Positions 7,087 through 16,721 of a stretch of DNA of 64,000 nt are shown piece after piece. The position numbers and the translations under genes are program-made. Each line of letters begins with the position of its first letter. Position 1 is the first letter of the stretch. The stretch covers positions 496,001 through 560,000 of the forward strand of contig NZ_AWGE01000001.1 of NCBI RefSeq assembly GCF_000495815.1. The letters run 5' to 3'. Below the pieces are notes generated by a model. That model was not told the origin of the DNA and searched no databases. It saw nothing but the letters and a program-made list of their open reading frames with translations. The DNA is from Asticcacaulis sp. AC466. Its GTDB lineage: Bacteria; Pseudomonadota; Alphaproteobacteria; Caulobacterales; Caulobacteraceae.

Positions 7087-7714
7087 TAATTCTAAGCCGA
7101 TCGCTCAGGCGCCGCGTCAGAAGGCACGGGGCCGTCCAAAGGCCTATGACCGCACGACCGCATTGAAGTCGATGCGGGATCTGTTCTGGGAGCAGGGCTA
7201 TGCGGGAACATCACTTGACGACATGAGCGCGGTCACGGCCATGAACCGCCCCAGCCTGTATAACGCTTTCGGCGACAAGGCGTCCGCCTTCAAGGCGGTG
7301 CTGGAAGACTATGTCGATGATGTACGCCAGATGTATATGGCGGCCTTTGCGCCGGATGTGCCTGTGCGTGACGGCCTGACCCGTGTCTACGAAACGGCGA
7401 TACATATCTATAATCGCGAAGATGGCGTCGGACGCGGGTGTTTCATGATCAGCGCGGCCCTGATCGACAGTGTCCGCGACCGGGACATCGCGGCCAAAGT
7501 GCTCGAAGCCCTGCACGAGATCGACCGCGCCTTCCGCTGGCGTCTCAAGGTCGCGCAGCAGGCGGGTGAGTTATCGCCCGATGCCGATATCGACACTCTG
7601 GGCATGGTGGCGTCGACAACCCACAACGCGGTGGCGGTACGTATGCGTGCCGGTGAGGACCTGGCGGTTGTCCGCCGGTTTGTCGCTCAGACGGTTGGAT
7701 TGATCTGTGGATAG
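7076..7714 (+). CDS. TetR/AcrR family transcriptional regulator
   Basis: This 212-residue repressor has an N-terminal helix-turn-helix (TALKSMRDLFWEQGYAGTSL, DDMSAVTAMNRPSLYNAFGDK; residues about 25-65) and a C-terminal ligand domain (GRGCFMISAAL). The LYNAFGDK variant of the recognition helix is typical. It is divergent from the CC_3452/MAPEG operon across 76 bases that hold two inverted operator copies, so it probably represses both itself and that operon. The ligand is unknown. Its 3' end overlaps the convergent LysR gene by 28 bases. Confidence 0.9.
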   Translation: MVQNNSKPIAQAPRQKARGRPKAYDRTTALKSMRDLFWEQGYAGTSLDDMSAVTAMNRPSLYNAFGDKASAFKAVLEDYVDDVRQMYMAAFAPDVPVRDGLTRVYETAIHIYNREDGVGRGCFMISAALIDSVRDRDIAAKVLEALHEIDRAFRWRLKVAQQAGELSPDADIDTLGMVASTTHNAVAVRMRAGEDLAVVRRFVAQTVGLICG

Positions 7715-8631
7715 TCCGTAAGCGGACGATCTGGGTAAATCCGGTTGTTGCGAACAAAATCGATGAAAGTCCGCAGGCCCGCGCCCATCTGGCGATGCGG
7801 TGGATAATAGAGACGGAGGCCGGGATAGGCGGGCGTATAGTCGCTTAAGGCGCGCACGAGCCGGCCTTCGCGGATCAGACCGGTGACCGAGTGGTCGATA
7901 ACATAGGCCAGGCCGTGGCCGGCCAGTGCCGCTTCGATCATCAGGTGGTCGCTGTTCAGAGTCAGGCGTCCCGGCACGTCGACGCTGATTTCCTCGCCGC
8001 GGACTTCGAATTCCCAACGGTACATAACCCCACTGGGCAAACGGCGGCGAATGCAGGCATGTGCGGTCAGGTCATGTGGCGCGGCGGGGGCCGGATGGGC
8101 GGCGAAATAGGCCGGCGACGCCACGACCGCCCAACTGTTTTCCGGCCCGAACGGTATGGCGATCATGTCCTGGGGGATTAGCTCAGCCAGGCGCACACCG
8201 ATGTCGAAGCCTTCTGCGACGATGTCGATCGTTCGGCCTTCGACCACCAGATCGATGGCCATGTCGGGATATTGCTCCAGATAGGCCAGGACCAGCGGCG
8301 CCAGCCGCCGTGCCGCGCGCTCTGAGGCGTTTATCCGCAACAGGCCGGAGGGCGTATCGCGCAGGGCGTTGACATCTTCCATTGCGCCGGAAATTTCATG
8401 CAGGGCCGGCCGTATCCGCGCCAGGAACTGTTCACCGGCTTGGCTGAGCGACACGCTGCGGGTCGTGCGATGAAACAGCCTGACGCCGAGCCTCTGTTCA
8501 AGAGCGGAAATGGCGTGGCTGAGCGCTGACGGAGACAGGTTCAACTCAGCCGCGGCGCGGCGGAAATTGTTGTGCGTCGCCACGGTGACAACGGCGTGCA
8601 GCTCAAACAGACCGGAATTGCGAAATGCCAT
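7687..8631 (-). CDS. LysR family transcriptional regulator
   Basis: This is a 314-residue LysR regulator. The N-terminal winged helix-turn-helix is clear (residues 1-65, FRRAAAELNLSPSALSHAISALEQRLGVRLFHRTTRSVSLSQAG). The C-terminal periplasmic-binding-like sensor ends near LRTFIDFVRN. ATG 8631 is chosen because the upstream extension to 8670 would run through the operator palindrome, and AGGA lies upstream of this ATG. It is divergent from an SDR/aldo-keto reductase operon, which it probably controls. Confidence 0.9.
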   Translation of the reverse strand: MAFRNSGLFELHAVVTVATHNNFRRAAAELNLSPSALSHAISALEQRLGVRLFHRTTRSVSLSQAGEQFLARIRPALHEISGAMEDVNALRDTPSGLLRINASERAARRLAPLVLAYLEQYPDMAIDLVVEGRTIDIVAEGFDIGVRLAELIPQDMIAIPFGPENSWAVVASPAYFAAHPAPAAPHDLTAHACIRRRLPSGVMYRWEFEVRGEEISVDVPGRLTLNSDHLMIEAALAGHGLAYVIDHSVTGLIREGRLVRALSDYTPAYPGLRLYYPPHRQMGAGLRTFIDFVRNNRIYPDRPLTDYPQINPTV

Positions 8632-8654
8632 TGTGCGAAATCCTGCATCAGACT

Positions 8655-8670
8655 GTGTATGATAATACAC
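8655..8670. promoter_or_regulatory. LysR-type operator GTGTAT-GATA-ATACAC
   Basis: A perfect 6-bp inverted repeat with a 4-base centre lies 23 bases upstream of the LysR start and 67 bases upstream of the SDR start. It contains the T-N11-A core usual for LysR-family sites. Confidence 0.6.
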
Positions 8671-8737
8671 CTTATGCCATCAATGTGCGGCGCCTATCTA
8701 TGGGGCCAACTGATTTTGACGAAACAAGAGGCCAATC

Positions 8738-9568
8738 ATGCGCAAAACCATTTTGATCACAGGCGTATCCACAGGCTTTGGTCGCGCGATAGCGCAGGCG
8801 GCGATCGCGGCCGGCCACACGGTCGTCGGCACAGTGCGCAAACCGCAGGACGCGGCGGATTTCGAGGCCCTGGGCGCATCCGCGGTGGCGCGCCAGCTCG
8901 ATGTGACGGACACGGCGGCAATTGCACCCATGGTCGCCGATATTGAGGCCTCGGTCGGCCCTATCGATGTGCTGATCAACAATGCCGGTTACGGCAGCGA
9001 GGGTATATTGGAAGAATCCGCCCTTGACGAAGTGCGGCGTCAGTTCGACGTCAATGTCTTCGGTCCTGTCGCCATGATTCAGGCAGTCTTGCCCTACATG
9101 CGTGCGCGCCGCTCCGGCCGGATACTGAATATTACCTCCATGGGCGGCTTGGCCACCTTTCCTGGCATCAGTCTCTATCACGGCAGCAAGTTTGCCCTAG
9201 AGGGTATAGGCGAGTCGTTCGGCAAGGAGGTCGCGCCTCTGGGCATTCGGGTAACCAATGTCGAGCCGGGCGGTTTCCGTACCGACTGGGCAGGGCGGTC
9301 GATGACGCGAACGCCACGCTCCATTGCCGATTATGATGCGGTAATGGATGCGATCCGCGAGCGTCGCCAGGCCTATCACGGCCATCAGGTCGGCGATCCC
9401 GTCAAGCTTGGCCAGGCGATTGTCGATCTTATTGCCAATCCCGATCCGCCGGCGCATCTTCTGCTCGGAAGCGATGCCCTGCGGCTGGTGCGCGAAAAGC
9501 TGCACGGCCTGTTGGCGGAAATCGAAGCCAATGAACCGATCACCCTGTCCACAGATTACGAGGATTAA
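8738..9568 (+). CDS. Short-chain dehydrogenase/reductase
   Basis: A 276-residue classical SDR oxidoreductase. The cofactor motif [12 protein letters not shown] is near residue 9, NNAGYG near residue 86, and the catalytic Ser-Tyr-Lys triad is seen as ITSMGG followed by YHGSK near residue 150. An alanine-rich second strand with an Arg (GTVRKP) favours NADP(H). The substrate is unknown. It is followed after one base by an aldo-keto reductase gene and is divergent from LysR, so the pair looks like an inducible carbonyl-detoxifying operon. Confidence 0.92.
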   Translation: MRKTILITGVSTGFGRAIAQAAIAAGHTVVGTVRKPQDAADFEALGASAVARQLDVTDTAAIAPMVADIEASVGPIDVLINNAGYGSEGILEESALDEVRRQFDVNVFGPVAMIQAVLPYMRARRSGRILNITSMGGLATFPGISLYHGSKFALEGIGESFGKEVAPLGIRVTNVEPGGFRTDWAGRSMTRTPRSIADYDAVMDAIRERRQAYHGHQVGDPVKLGQAIVDLIANPDPPAHLLLGSDALRLVREKLHGLLAEIEANEPITLSTDYED

Positions 9569-9569
9569 A

Positions 9570-10409
9570 ATGAACGCGACCTTCAAGATTGGCGGCGATT
9601 TAGAGATCAACCGCCTGGGGTTTGGCGCCATGCGCATTGTCGGAAAAGGCGTCTGGGGTGAGCCCGAAGACCGTGCCGAAGCGTTGCGCACCTTGAAACG
9701 CCTGCCGGAATTGGGCGTCAATTTCATCGATACCGCCGATTCCTATGGTCCGGACGTGTCTGAACGCCTGATCCGCGAGGCGTTGTACCCCTATGACGGT
9801 CTTGTCATCGCCACCAAGGCGGGGTTCCAAAGGTCAGGGCCCGACCGTTGGACGATGAATGGCCGGCCGGAATACCTGACGGCGCAGGCGCATAAGAGCC
9901 GGGCGCAGCTCGGTGTCGATGTCATCGATCTCTGGCAACTGCATCGCATCGATCCGCGCGTCCCGGCGCATGAACAGTTCGACGCCGTCAGGTCGCTGAT
10001 CGACGAGGGCGTTATTCGCCATGCGGGACTGAGCGAAGTGTCTGTGGGCGATATTGAGGCGGCGCGGCGCGTGTTTCCCGTGGCGACTGTGCAAAACCGC
10101 TACAATCTGGCGGACAGGGCGCATGAAGATGTGCTGACCTATTGCGAAGCGAACGGCATAGGCTTCATTCCCTGGTATCCGCTGGCAGCAGGCGATCTGG
10201 CAAAGCCCGGTGGTGTGCTGGATACCATCGCGCGCACCCACAATGCTACCCCGTCGCAGATTGCCCTGGCGTGGGTCTTGCGACGGTCGCCCGTCGTTCT
10301 GCCGATCCCCGGCACGGGTAAGGTAAAGCACCTGGAAGAAAACCTTGCCGCGCGCGATATCGTCCTGTCCGACGATGAATTCGCCTCGCTGGACCGCGCA
10401 GGGCGGTAA
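9570..10409 (+). CDS. Aldo/keto reductase
   Basis: A 279-residue (beta/alpha)8-barrel NADPH-dependent oxidoreductase. The catalytic tetrad is visible: Asp and Tyr in DTADSYG, Lys in IATKAG and His in WQLHRID. The NADPH-binding C-terminal segment is [16 protein letters not shown] 9570 is one base after the SDR stop and has AGGA just upstream. The frame extends back to 9348 but overlaps the SDR gene. It is co-transcribed with the SDR and the substrate is unknown. Confidence 0.92.
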   Translation: MNATFKIGGDLEINRLGFGAMRIVGKGVWGEPEDRAEALRTLKRLPELGVNFIDTADSYGPDVSERLIREALYPYDGLVIATKAGFQRSGPDRWTMNGRPEYLTAQAHKSRAQLGVDVIDLWQLHRIDPRVPAHEQFDAVRSLIDEGVIRHAGLSEVSVGDIEAARRVFPVATVQNRYNLADRAHEDVLTYCEANGIGFIPWYPLAAGDLAKPGGVLDTIARTHNATPSQIALAWVLRRSPVVLPIPGTGKVKHLEENLAARDIVLSDDEFASLDRAGR

Positions 10410-10540
10410 GCCAGCCGGGAAATGGTGGATAAGGCGAGGAGGGACTTAACCGCGGCCCCGGGCTTGCAAATGTCCGTTCACCCCCGAACCAGGCGTATCG
10501 TCCTGATACGTTTTGAGGCGTCGGGGCTGATGGACTCGCT

Positions 10541-11881
10541 ATGTTTGAATTCGGCCGTGAACTGAGGCGTATCTTCCGTAACCAGGGGCGGATGGACGCC
10601 GACCCCAGCCTCTATGAACTGCTGAACCTGCAAATGCTGATCGCGCAGGGGCGTGAACTCGATATCGAGGGCGGGCGCGTGTCGACCAAGAACCGCTTCT
10701 CGCCGTACCTCGAAGCCTCTCAGGTGTGGCGTGAATATGCCAGGCGCACCGGTGATCCCGTTGCCTTGCGGCGCGCCGCTACGGCGGCTGAAAACGCCGG
10801 CAAGGAAGCGCGCAACGCGGTTGATGCCGCCATTGCCGCACTTGAACAGGCCCAAACCTGCATCCTCAGCTATGATCTATTCGAAACCGCTGAATTGCTG
10901 CCGTCCGCCGAGGATCTCCTGGCCGGTGGTCGCGCAGCGATCCAAGAGGATGAGGCGTTGCGGGCCCGCTTCAACCGCGTGGAGGCCCAACTGGCGGCCC
11001 GTCTTGCCGTGAAACAGGGCATTGGCGAAGACCTTGAACTGGCTATGCTGGCCATGTCCCATATCGATCGCGCTGTTGAGCGCGCCGACAAACGCGTTCA
11101 GCGCAGCCATTCGAATGCCGATAAGATCGAAGCCGCGCAGGCGCGCTTTGAACGCGGGGACCTGCTGATGATGGTCGGCCTTGACCGGTGCGATTCCTCT
11201 CTGATGCTGGCGGTTACCAAGGACTTCCAGGCCCTTAAGGACCGTCTCGATGCGGCGTATGAGCCGGTTACCTATTCGCGCGTACTGTTGCGACTGGCCA
11301 TGGCCTATGTCTGGAAGGGCGAAATCGAAGGTCGCCCAGAGGTTATCAGCGAGGGTATCGCGCTCCTGTCCAACGACGACGAGCCGGTCGATTTCGAACA
11401 TTCGCCGCTCGACTGGGTGGCGCACAAGCAGGCGCTCGCCATGGGGCTTCAGGCCTTGGGTGAACTGACGCTCAGTGAAGAGGTATATGAAAAGGCAATG
11501 CAGGTCTATGATCTGGCGCTGAAACGTCCATTGCAAAAAGGTTTGGCCCTGCGCGGTCAATTAATCAACAACCGTGCCGGATGTTTGGTCAAACATGCCG
11601 AGATAAAAGGCGACATGCGCACGCTCGACAAGGCTGAGACCGATTTCAAGGCGGAATTGCGTGTCTGCAAACCGGACGCCGACCCGGTCGGCTGGGCCGT
11701 ACTGCAAACCAATCTGGCGCGGCTTTATGTGGCGCGCGGCGATATTTCCGGCTTCATGATGGAACGCACCGAAGCGGCCTATGCGCTGGAAGCCGCGGTG
11801 GAAATCTTCGAAGAGCAGGGCGTAAAGTCCCTGGCGCGGGCAGCCAAGGCTCAGCTTGACCGGGTTCGCGAAAAGGCGTGA
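10541..11881 (+). CDS. Conserved hypothetical helical (TPR-like) protein
   Basis: This 446-residue soluble protein is almost entirely helical and rich in Ala, Leu, Glu and Arg. Repeated patterns such as LRRAATAAENAGKEAR and INNRAGCLVKHAEIKGDMRTLDKAETDF suggest tetratricopeptide-like helical hairpins, mainly in the C-terminal half. There is no signal peptide. I do not recognise a named family. A scaffold or protein-binding role is a guess from fold only. It stands alone between the aldo-keto reductase and the GH130 gene. Confidence 0.65.
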   Translation: MFEFGRELRRIFRNQGRMDADPSLYELLNLQMLIAQGRELDIEGGRVSTKNRFSPYLEASQVWREYARRTGDPVALRRAATAAENAGKEARNAVDAAIAALEQAQTCILSYDLFETAELLPSAEDLLAGGRAAIQEDEALRARFNRVEAQLAARLAVKQGIGEDLELAMLAMSHIDRAVERADKRVQRSHSNADKIEAAQARFERGDLLMMVGLDRCDSSLMLAVTKDFQALKDRLDAAYEPVTYSRVLLRLAMAYVWKGEIEGRPEVISEGIALLSNDDEPVDFEHSPLDWVAHKQALAMGLQALGELTLSEEVYEKAMQVYDLALKRPLQKGLALRGQLINNRAGCLVKHAEIKGDMRTLDKAETDFKAELRVCKPDADPVGWAVLQTNLARLYVARGDISGFMMERTEAAYALEAAVEIFEEQGVKSLARAAKAQLDRVREKA

Positions 11882-11995
11882 GGCGCCGACCTGAAGATCG
11901 ATGTCGTGTAATTTTGGTTGGCGACGTTTAAACCGCATTGTCTCTTGATGTCATACAGCGCCACCGTGCGCGGCATCTTCATCCGGAGCGACGTC

Positions 11996-13180
11996 ATGGT
12001 CGATACTACAAAAACGGGTGTTCAGCCCTCCACGACCGCTTCGCCCTACGCGGTCGATACCCTGGTCGTGACGCCCGACGATATCGATCTGTCCAGATCG
12101 CCGCTTGCCGGACATCTTGGGGTGGAAACCTACGTGCTTGGCGCCTTCAACCCCGGCATGACCCGCCTACCCAACGGCAATCTCATTTTATTCGTCCGTG
12201 TCGCCGAAGCGCTGAAGACGCCTATCTTCGATGGACATGTTCATGCGATTCGGTGGGACGATTCCGGGCGTTATGTGCTGGATGCCTGGCCGTTGGAGCT
12301 GGCCAACACGGCGGACCCGCGTAAATTCCTTTTGAATGGTGGCGGCTGGAAGGTGATGGCGCTTACCTCCTTGTCGTGGATATTGCCGGTCGAATTGACA
12401 CCGGATGGCCTGCAACGGGTGGCCATGCATTATGACAAGGTCATAGCGCCGCAGAACAGTTTGCAATGCTACGGCATTGAAGACCCGCGCGTATCGAAGG
12501 TAGACGACCGATGGCTGATGACCACCTGTTCGGTATCGCCGGAGCGGCATTCCACGACGCTTTACAGCTCGGATAACGGTTTGGACTGGACCTTCGAAGA
12601 CATCGTCCTGGATCATCAGAACAAGGACATGCTAATCTTCGAAGGGCTTGTCGATGGCGAATATTGGGCGCAGACCCGTCCGCTGGGCGATCTGTATTTT
12701 GCCTATCCGCCGGGCAGTGAATGGCGCGCGGGTCCGTCGATAAATCTCGCTACGTCGCGCGACGGCCTGTACTGGAAGCCTTGTCGCAAGCCCGGTATCC
12801 GGCCCCATTCAGGCACCGTTGCCACAGCCCGCATCGGCGGCGGTACGCCTCCGATATTGACTGAGGATGGTTGGCTCAGCCTGTGGCACGGCGTTGAGCC
12901 GAAAGAGATTGTCGGTATCTACCGGACCTATTTTTCGATCATGGACAGGGATGACCCCAGTCGCGTCGTCCGTACACGGCATATACCGCTTATTGAAGCC
13001 AATCCTATGTTGACGCGCCCGCTTGAACATCAGATGTATATCCGCGATGTTGTCTTTACCACGGGCATAGCCGACGGTGGTCACTACTATGTCGTGGCGT
13101 CGGGCGAGGCAGATTTGGCATGCCGGATTACCCATATTCCGAAATCGGTGTTTGCCGATGATGACCTGCAAACACCCTGA
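11996..13180 (+). CDS. GH130 family glycoside phosphorylase/hydrolase
   Basis: A 394-residue five-bladed beta-propeller enzyme of the GH130 type. The family motif YGIEDPRV supplies the catalytic Asp, and GGGTPPILTEDGWLSLWHGVEP is the conserved substrate/phosphate region. GH130 members phosphorolyse or hydrolyse beta-mannosides. There is no signal peptide, so the site of action is cytosolic. ATG 11996 is chosen because GGAG lies 8 bases upstream; earlier in-frame starts at 11918 and 11948 lack support. It converges on the CFA-like gene, nine bases apart. Substrate choice cannot be fixed from sequence. Confidence 0.85.
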   Translation: MVDTTKTGVQPSTTASPYAVDTLVVTPDDIDLSRSPLAGHLGVETYVLGAFNPGMTRLPNGNLILFVRVAEALKTPIFDGHVHAIRWDDSGRYVLDAWPLELANTADPRKFLLNGGGWKVMALTSLSWILPVELTPDGLQRVAMHYDKVIAPQNSLQCYGIEDPRVSKVDDRWLMTTCSVSPERHSTTLYSSDNGLDWTFEDIVLDHQNKDMLIFEGLVDGEYWAQTRPLGDLYFAYPPGSEWRAGPSINLATSRDGLYWKPCRKPGIRPHSGTVATARIGGGTPPILTEDGWLSLWHGVEPKEIVGIYRTYFSIMDRDDPSRVVRTRHIPLIEANPMLTRPLEHQMYIRDVVFTTGIADGGHYYVVASGEADLACRITHIPKSVFADDDLQTP

Positions 13181-13189
13181 AAGCGCCAA

Positions 13190-14209
13190 TCAGGCTTGAG
13201 GTTTCAACAGGTAGTGACCTACGCCCCATTCTCGGCCGCCGTCATGACCCCAAAGCCCCGCTGTGGCCATGAAGAACAGCCGCCAGCGGCGACGCCACAG
13301 GCCGGCGCTCTTGCCGTAGACGCTTTTCAGAATGGGTTCGATCTGGGCCTGATGGTTGTCGAAGTTTTCCAGCCAGTCCATGGCGGTGCGGCGGTAATTT
13401 TCCCCTGACCACCGCCATTCGTTTTCGACTGTAAACAGGTCCGTGAAGCGGTGAGGCAGGTCGTGTGCTGGCATGATGCCGCCGGTGAAAAAATACTGCG
13501 CAATCCAGTCGTTTTTGTCCGTGTGATCGAAGCGATACGAATGAGTCTTGTGGGTGAAGACATGCAAAAACAGCCGCCCATCGGCCACCAGCCAGCTATG
13601 CGCGCGGGAGAGCAGTTCGCGCCAGTTTGACATATGTTCGAACATTTCAACACTCACGATACGGTCGAAGCGTTCCGGCGTCGAAAAGTCGTTCATATCG
13701 GCGGTGATGACGGTCAGGTTCTTCAGCCCCCGGCGTTTGGCCTCAGCCGTAATATATTCGCGCTGAGAATGGGAGTTCGACACTGACGTGATGCGTGACC
13801 TCGGATAGGTCTTAGCCATATGCAAGGACAGGGAGCCCCAGCCGCACCCGAGTTCCAGCACGGACTGACCGTCATGCAGATCGGCATGGCGACAGGTTTC
13901 GATCAGGGCGAGGGTTTCGGCTTCGTCCAGCGTCGTTGAATCGTCCGTATACAGACAGCAAGAGTATTTCCGCTGTGCGCCCAGGATATAGCTGAAAAAT
14001 TCGTCTGGAATTTCATAATGTTGGGCGTTTGCCGCATCGGTTTGCACGGCGATCGGGTATCGGCTCATACTGTCGGCGAACGCCGCCTCTTCCATGGCGC
14101 TGCCACGCATGTGACGTTTCGATCTGCCCACCAGGAAATCGATGGCCGCCAGGGTCAGGCCATCGGGCAGGGGGGCGCGTTCGGCAAGGGCAGTGGCGAG
14201 CTGGCTCAT
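13190..14209 (-). CDS. Cyclopropane-fatty-acid synthase-like SAM methyltransferase
   Basis: A 339-residue SAM-dependent methyltransferase of the CFA/mycolic acid synthase class. The SAM site VLELGCGWGSLSLHMA is near residue 115. The family markers NAQHYEIPDEFFSYILG and KYSCCLYTDD precede it, and EMFEHMSNW and FLHVFTHK follow. It probably adds a methyl or methylene group to unsaturated acyl chains of membrane phospholipids. ATG 14209 has a strong AAGGA site and overlaps the DUF1295 gene stop by four bases. The frame extends upstream to 14680 only as a shadow of that gene. Confidence 0.88.
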   Translation of the reverse strand: MSQLATALAERAPLPDGLTLAAIDFLVGRSKRHMRGSAMEEAAFADSMSRYPIAVQTDAANAQHYEIPDEFFSYILGAQRKYSCCLYTDDSTTLDEAETLALIETCRHADLHDGQSVLELGCGWGSLSLHMAKTYPRSRITSVSNSHSQREYITAEAKRRGLKNLTVITADMNDFSTPERFDRIVSVEMFEHMSNWRELLSRAHSWLVADGRLFLHVFTHKTHSYRFDHTDKNDWIAQYFFTGGIMPAHDLPHRFTDLFTVENEWRWSGENYRRTAMDWLENFDNHQAQIEPILKSVYGKSAGLWRRRWRLFFMATAGLWGHDGGREWGVGHYLLKPQA

Positions 14210-15003
14210 AACTTTTCCTTTTTTGGGGGTAACGGAAAGAAGGCGGAGGTGCGCGCCTGATAGGCGCGGAAAGCATCGCCGCGGGTGTGCAGCATGTGGG
14301 TTTCGAGCGGTGGAATGCCTGAGATATGGACAAGCAGCCAGTACATCTGAAGCGGCGCCAGGCAGGCGACCAGACCCCATGGCAGATGCCACGCGACGAT
14401 CGCCCAGCCGACCCAGCCCAGCCATTCGAAAAAGTAGTTGGGATGGCGCGACCAGCGCCACAGGCCGATATCGGCCACGCCACCCTTGTGCGTCTTGCCG
14501 AAGGTTCTCAACTGTGCGTCGGCAACGGCTTCGCCGATCAGCGCAATCAGAACCACGGCCACGCCCATGATGTCTGTCGCACTCGGAAAAGGTGCCGGAT
14601 TGAGGACGGCGAACCGGACGGCGACGACCAGGACATAGGCGCACAGGGCCTGCATCTGGAGCATCCAGAACAGGTACCATGGCCAGTCGCGCGGGTGGTC
14701 GCGCTTGATGGCGGCGTAACGCGGATCGTCTTCACCCGAGTGGGTGCGTTGGGCGATATGCACACCCAGACGAAGGGCCCACACGGCGACGAGGCCGGCC
14801 ACGACGAGGCGGCGTGTCTCATTGGCGCCGTCCGCAGGTAGCAGGGCGGCGGCGATTCCGCCCAGCCCGACAGCGGCGGTCCAGATGGTATCGATCCAAC
14901 CGCTTTTCTTGGTGACCAGTTGCACGACCGTCGCACACATCATGACGACGCTGACGCCGATGGCGAGACCGATCAGAACGAGGGTATTGGTCGAGAGTTG
15001 CAT
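14206..15003 (-). CDS. DUF1295 membrane protein (steroid 5-alpha-reductase-like)
   Basis: A 265-residue membrane protein with about seven segments. The C-terminal motif GLWRWSRHPNYFFEWLGWVGW and the final RAYQARTSAFFPLPPK match DUF1295, related to the isoprenylcysteine methyltransferase/steroid reductase fold. It is the first gene of a pair with the CFA-like methyltransferase and coupled to it by an ATGA overlap, so both likely act on the same lipid. Whether it is a reductase or a methyltransferase is not decided by sequence. Confidence 0.88.
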   Translation of the reverse strand: MQLSTNTLVLIGLAIGVSVVMMCATVVQLVTKKSGWIDTIWTAAVGLGGIAAALLPADGANETRRLVVAGLVAVWALRLGVHIAQRTHSGEDDPRYAAIKRDHPRDWPWYLFWMLQMQALCAYVLVVAVRFAVLNPAPFPSATDIMGVAVVLIALIGEAVADAQLRTFGKTHKGGVADIGLWRWSRHPNYFFEWLGWVGWAIVAWHLPWGLVACLAPLQMYWLLVHISGIPPLETHMLHTRGDAFRAYQARTSAFFPLPPKKEKL

Positions 15004-15122
15004 GTTTCAGATACGGCGTCGGCTGTAATCTGGTTCACCAGGCAGCCAAATTGATCCGAAAATGGGCGGTCTGCGTACAAAGACCACAACGCCATTTTGC
15101 ACCAGCCTGCTAGGAGAGTCCT

Positions 15123-15521
15123 ATGAAGACGATAATTGTGGTGGCCATCGCGGTCATTGGGGCGGTTTCGGCGCCGTTGGCTCAGGCGGACAGGTTGGAT
15201 CAAACGAATGAGGCATCCTCCCCGGAGGGGAACTGGTCGCGCGGTGATGGCAAGGCAAAGGTCCGTATAGCGCCTTGCGGCGATGATTTGTGCGCGGTCA
15301 ATACCTGGATCAAGACGGGCGTAAAGGACGAAAAGGTTGGCGACAAGCTGGTCATGACCGTATCGCACAGCGGTGGCGGCCAATGGAGCGGCAAGGCCTA
15401 TGATCCGCAACGCAAACTGACCTACCGCCTCAAGATGACGGTTGCCGCGGACACCATGAAGACATCCGGCTGCGTCCTGGGCGGGTTGATATGCAAAGGC
15501 GTGACCTGGAGCCGGATCTAG
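15123..15521 (+). CDS. DUF2147 family exported protein
   Basis: This is a 132-residue protein with a signal peptide (MKTIIVVAIAVIGAVSAPLAQA). The mature part has the DUF2147 pattern: EGNWSRGDGKAKVRIAPCGDDLCAV, a central GGGQWSGKAYDPQRKLTYRLKM and the C-terminal TSGCVLGGLICKGVTWSR. The two Cys pairs may form disulfides. It is periplasmic or secreted and the function of the family is unknown. GGAG lies upstream of ATG 15123. It is divergent from the DUF1295/CFA-like pair. Confidence 0.88.
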   Translation: MKTIIVVAIAVIGAVSAPLAQADRLDQTNEASSPEGNWSRGDGKAKVRIAPCGDDLCAVNTWIKTGVKDEKVGDKLVMTVSHSGGGQWSGKAYDPQRKLTYRLKMTVAADTMKTSGCVLGGLICKGVTWSRI

Positions 15522-15585
15522 AACAGAATGCTCCTTTACGCGCTCTATCCGAACCCGCGTCACGCCTTTCGGATCCACAAGGGTA

Positions 15586-16596
15586 TTAGCCCCGTCTGTG
15601 AGCGCGCGGGCTGGTTCCGGTCCATCGCTTGAACGCGCGAGAAAAGGCGCTCGGCTCGGAAAACCCGACCAGATAGGCCGTTTCGTTCACCGATAACTTT
15701 TCGCCGCTCAGGTAATGCACGGCCATCCGGTGGCGCAGGTCGTCCAGCACCTGCTCGAAGTTCGTCGCTTCGGCCGCCAGTTTGCGATACAGGGCCTGAC
15801 GGCTCAACCCCATTCTTTCGGCGATGCTGTCCATGCCCAGGTCGCCGGTATGCAGATGAGGGATCATCAGGCTTTCGACGCGGCCGCGCACGGTTTTCGA
15901 GCTTTCCAGGCTTTTCATCAGCGCTTCGGCGTGTTCGCTGAAGATGCCGAAAACGTAGCGATTGGCTATATTTATTTCCAGTGACAACCAGGATGCGTCA
16001 ATCTGCATGGCATTGCGCTCACTGTCGAAGGTCACGGGCACCTTGAGAATCCGTGCATATTCGGCAGCGTGGGCCGGCCGGGCATGGGTGACGTGGATTT
16101 GCTTGACGAACGGCGTGTCACCGTAGTGTCGGGCGACTTCGCAGATGAAACGTGAAAAGGCGGCTTCGGTCAGTTCCGGAAATGCATCGGCGGGGCGGCG
16201 ATCTTCCAGCCACAGGCCGTCCGCACGCGGCGTCAGCTGAAAGCGGTCGCCATCGGTCAGGCCGTCGATTTCGATGACGAGCTTGTTAAAGCGATTGAGT
16301 TGCTTGAGCGCTTCTCCCATGGTCGGTGCGGACTGGCAAATCAGGCCAACAATGGAAAATGCCTCGAAGCGCGTACCTTCGCTGAATTGCAGGGCCAGGG
16401 CCGGGCTGTCGCACAGGACCTGGCCCGCGCGGACAAGGGCGATGAAGGCCGACAAGGGCAGGCGTTTATCCTGATCGTCGAGATCAGACGGCGCGATGCC
16501 GGCCCGTTCGAGCAGATGGCGTCGGCTGGCGCCTTTCGATATGGCGAAATCGAGCAGCGCCCGGGTGTAACCGGCTGATACCGTCGCGGCGCTCAT
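15586..16596 (-). CDS. AraC family transcriptional regulator
   Basis: This is a 336-residue regulator. The N-terminal two thirds match the AraC ligand-binding domain of the OruR/arabinose-binding-like type (RHLLERAGIAPSDLDDQDKRLPL near residue 30). The C-terminal 100 residues carry two helix-turn-helix motifs (SIAERMGLSRQALYRKL and SVNETAYLVGFSEPSAFSRAFKRWTGTSP). The inducer is unknown. It is divergent from the DUF2306 gene; a short CGGTC-ATG-GACCG palindrome at 16662-16674 lies between them. Confidence 0.92.
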   Translation of the reverse strand: MSAATVSAGYTRALLDFAISKGASRRHLLERAGIAPSDLDDQDKRLPLSAFIALVRAGQVLCDSPALALQFSEGTRFEAFSIVGLICQSAPTMGEALKQLNRFNKLVIEIDGLTDGDRFQLTPRADGLWLEDRRPADAFPELTEAAFSRFICEVARHYGDTPFVKQIHVTHARPAHAAEYARILKVPVTFDSERNAMQIDASWLSLEINIANRYVFGIFSEHAEALMKSLESSKTVRGRVESLMIPHLHTGDLGMDSIAERMGLSRQALYRKLAAEATNFEQVLDDLRHRMAVHYLSGEKLSVNETAYLVGFSEPSAFSRAFKRWTGTSPRAHRRG

Positions 16597-16721
16597 GGTC
16601 TTTCCTCCTGTGGGCGGTCACTGTCGCAGGCCGTTACGCTAAGTCAACTTTTTGATCTGTGCGGTCATGGACCGTCAAGCCCCGGCATTGATAGCCTTGC
16701 AAATTAATAGGGGCCATGTTC

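Noticed and set aside
10494-10514. CGTATC-GTCCT-GATACG hairpin plus TTTT after the aldo-keto reductase
   Set aside because: The stem is only six bases and lies 27 bases before the next start codon; it could be a weak terminator or an operator, so it is not listed as a feature.
15547-15574. ATCCGAA/TTCGGAT inverted repeat between the convergent DUF2147 and AraC genes
   Set aside because: A 7-bp stem with a 14-base loop and no T-run on either strand is too weak to call a terminator.
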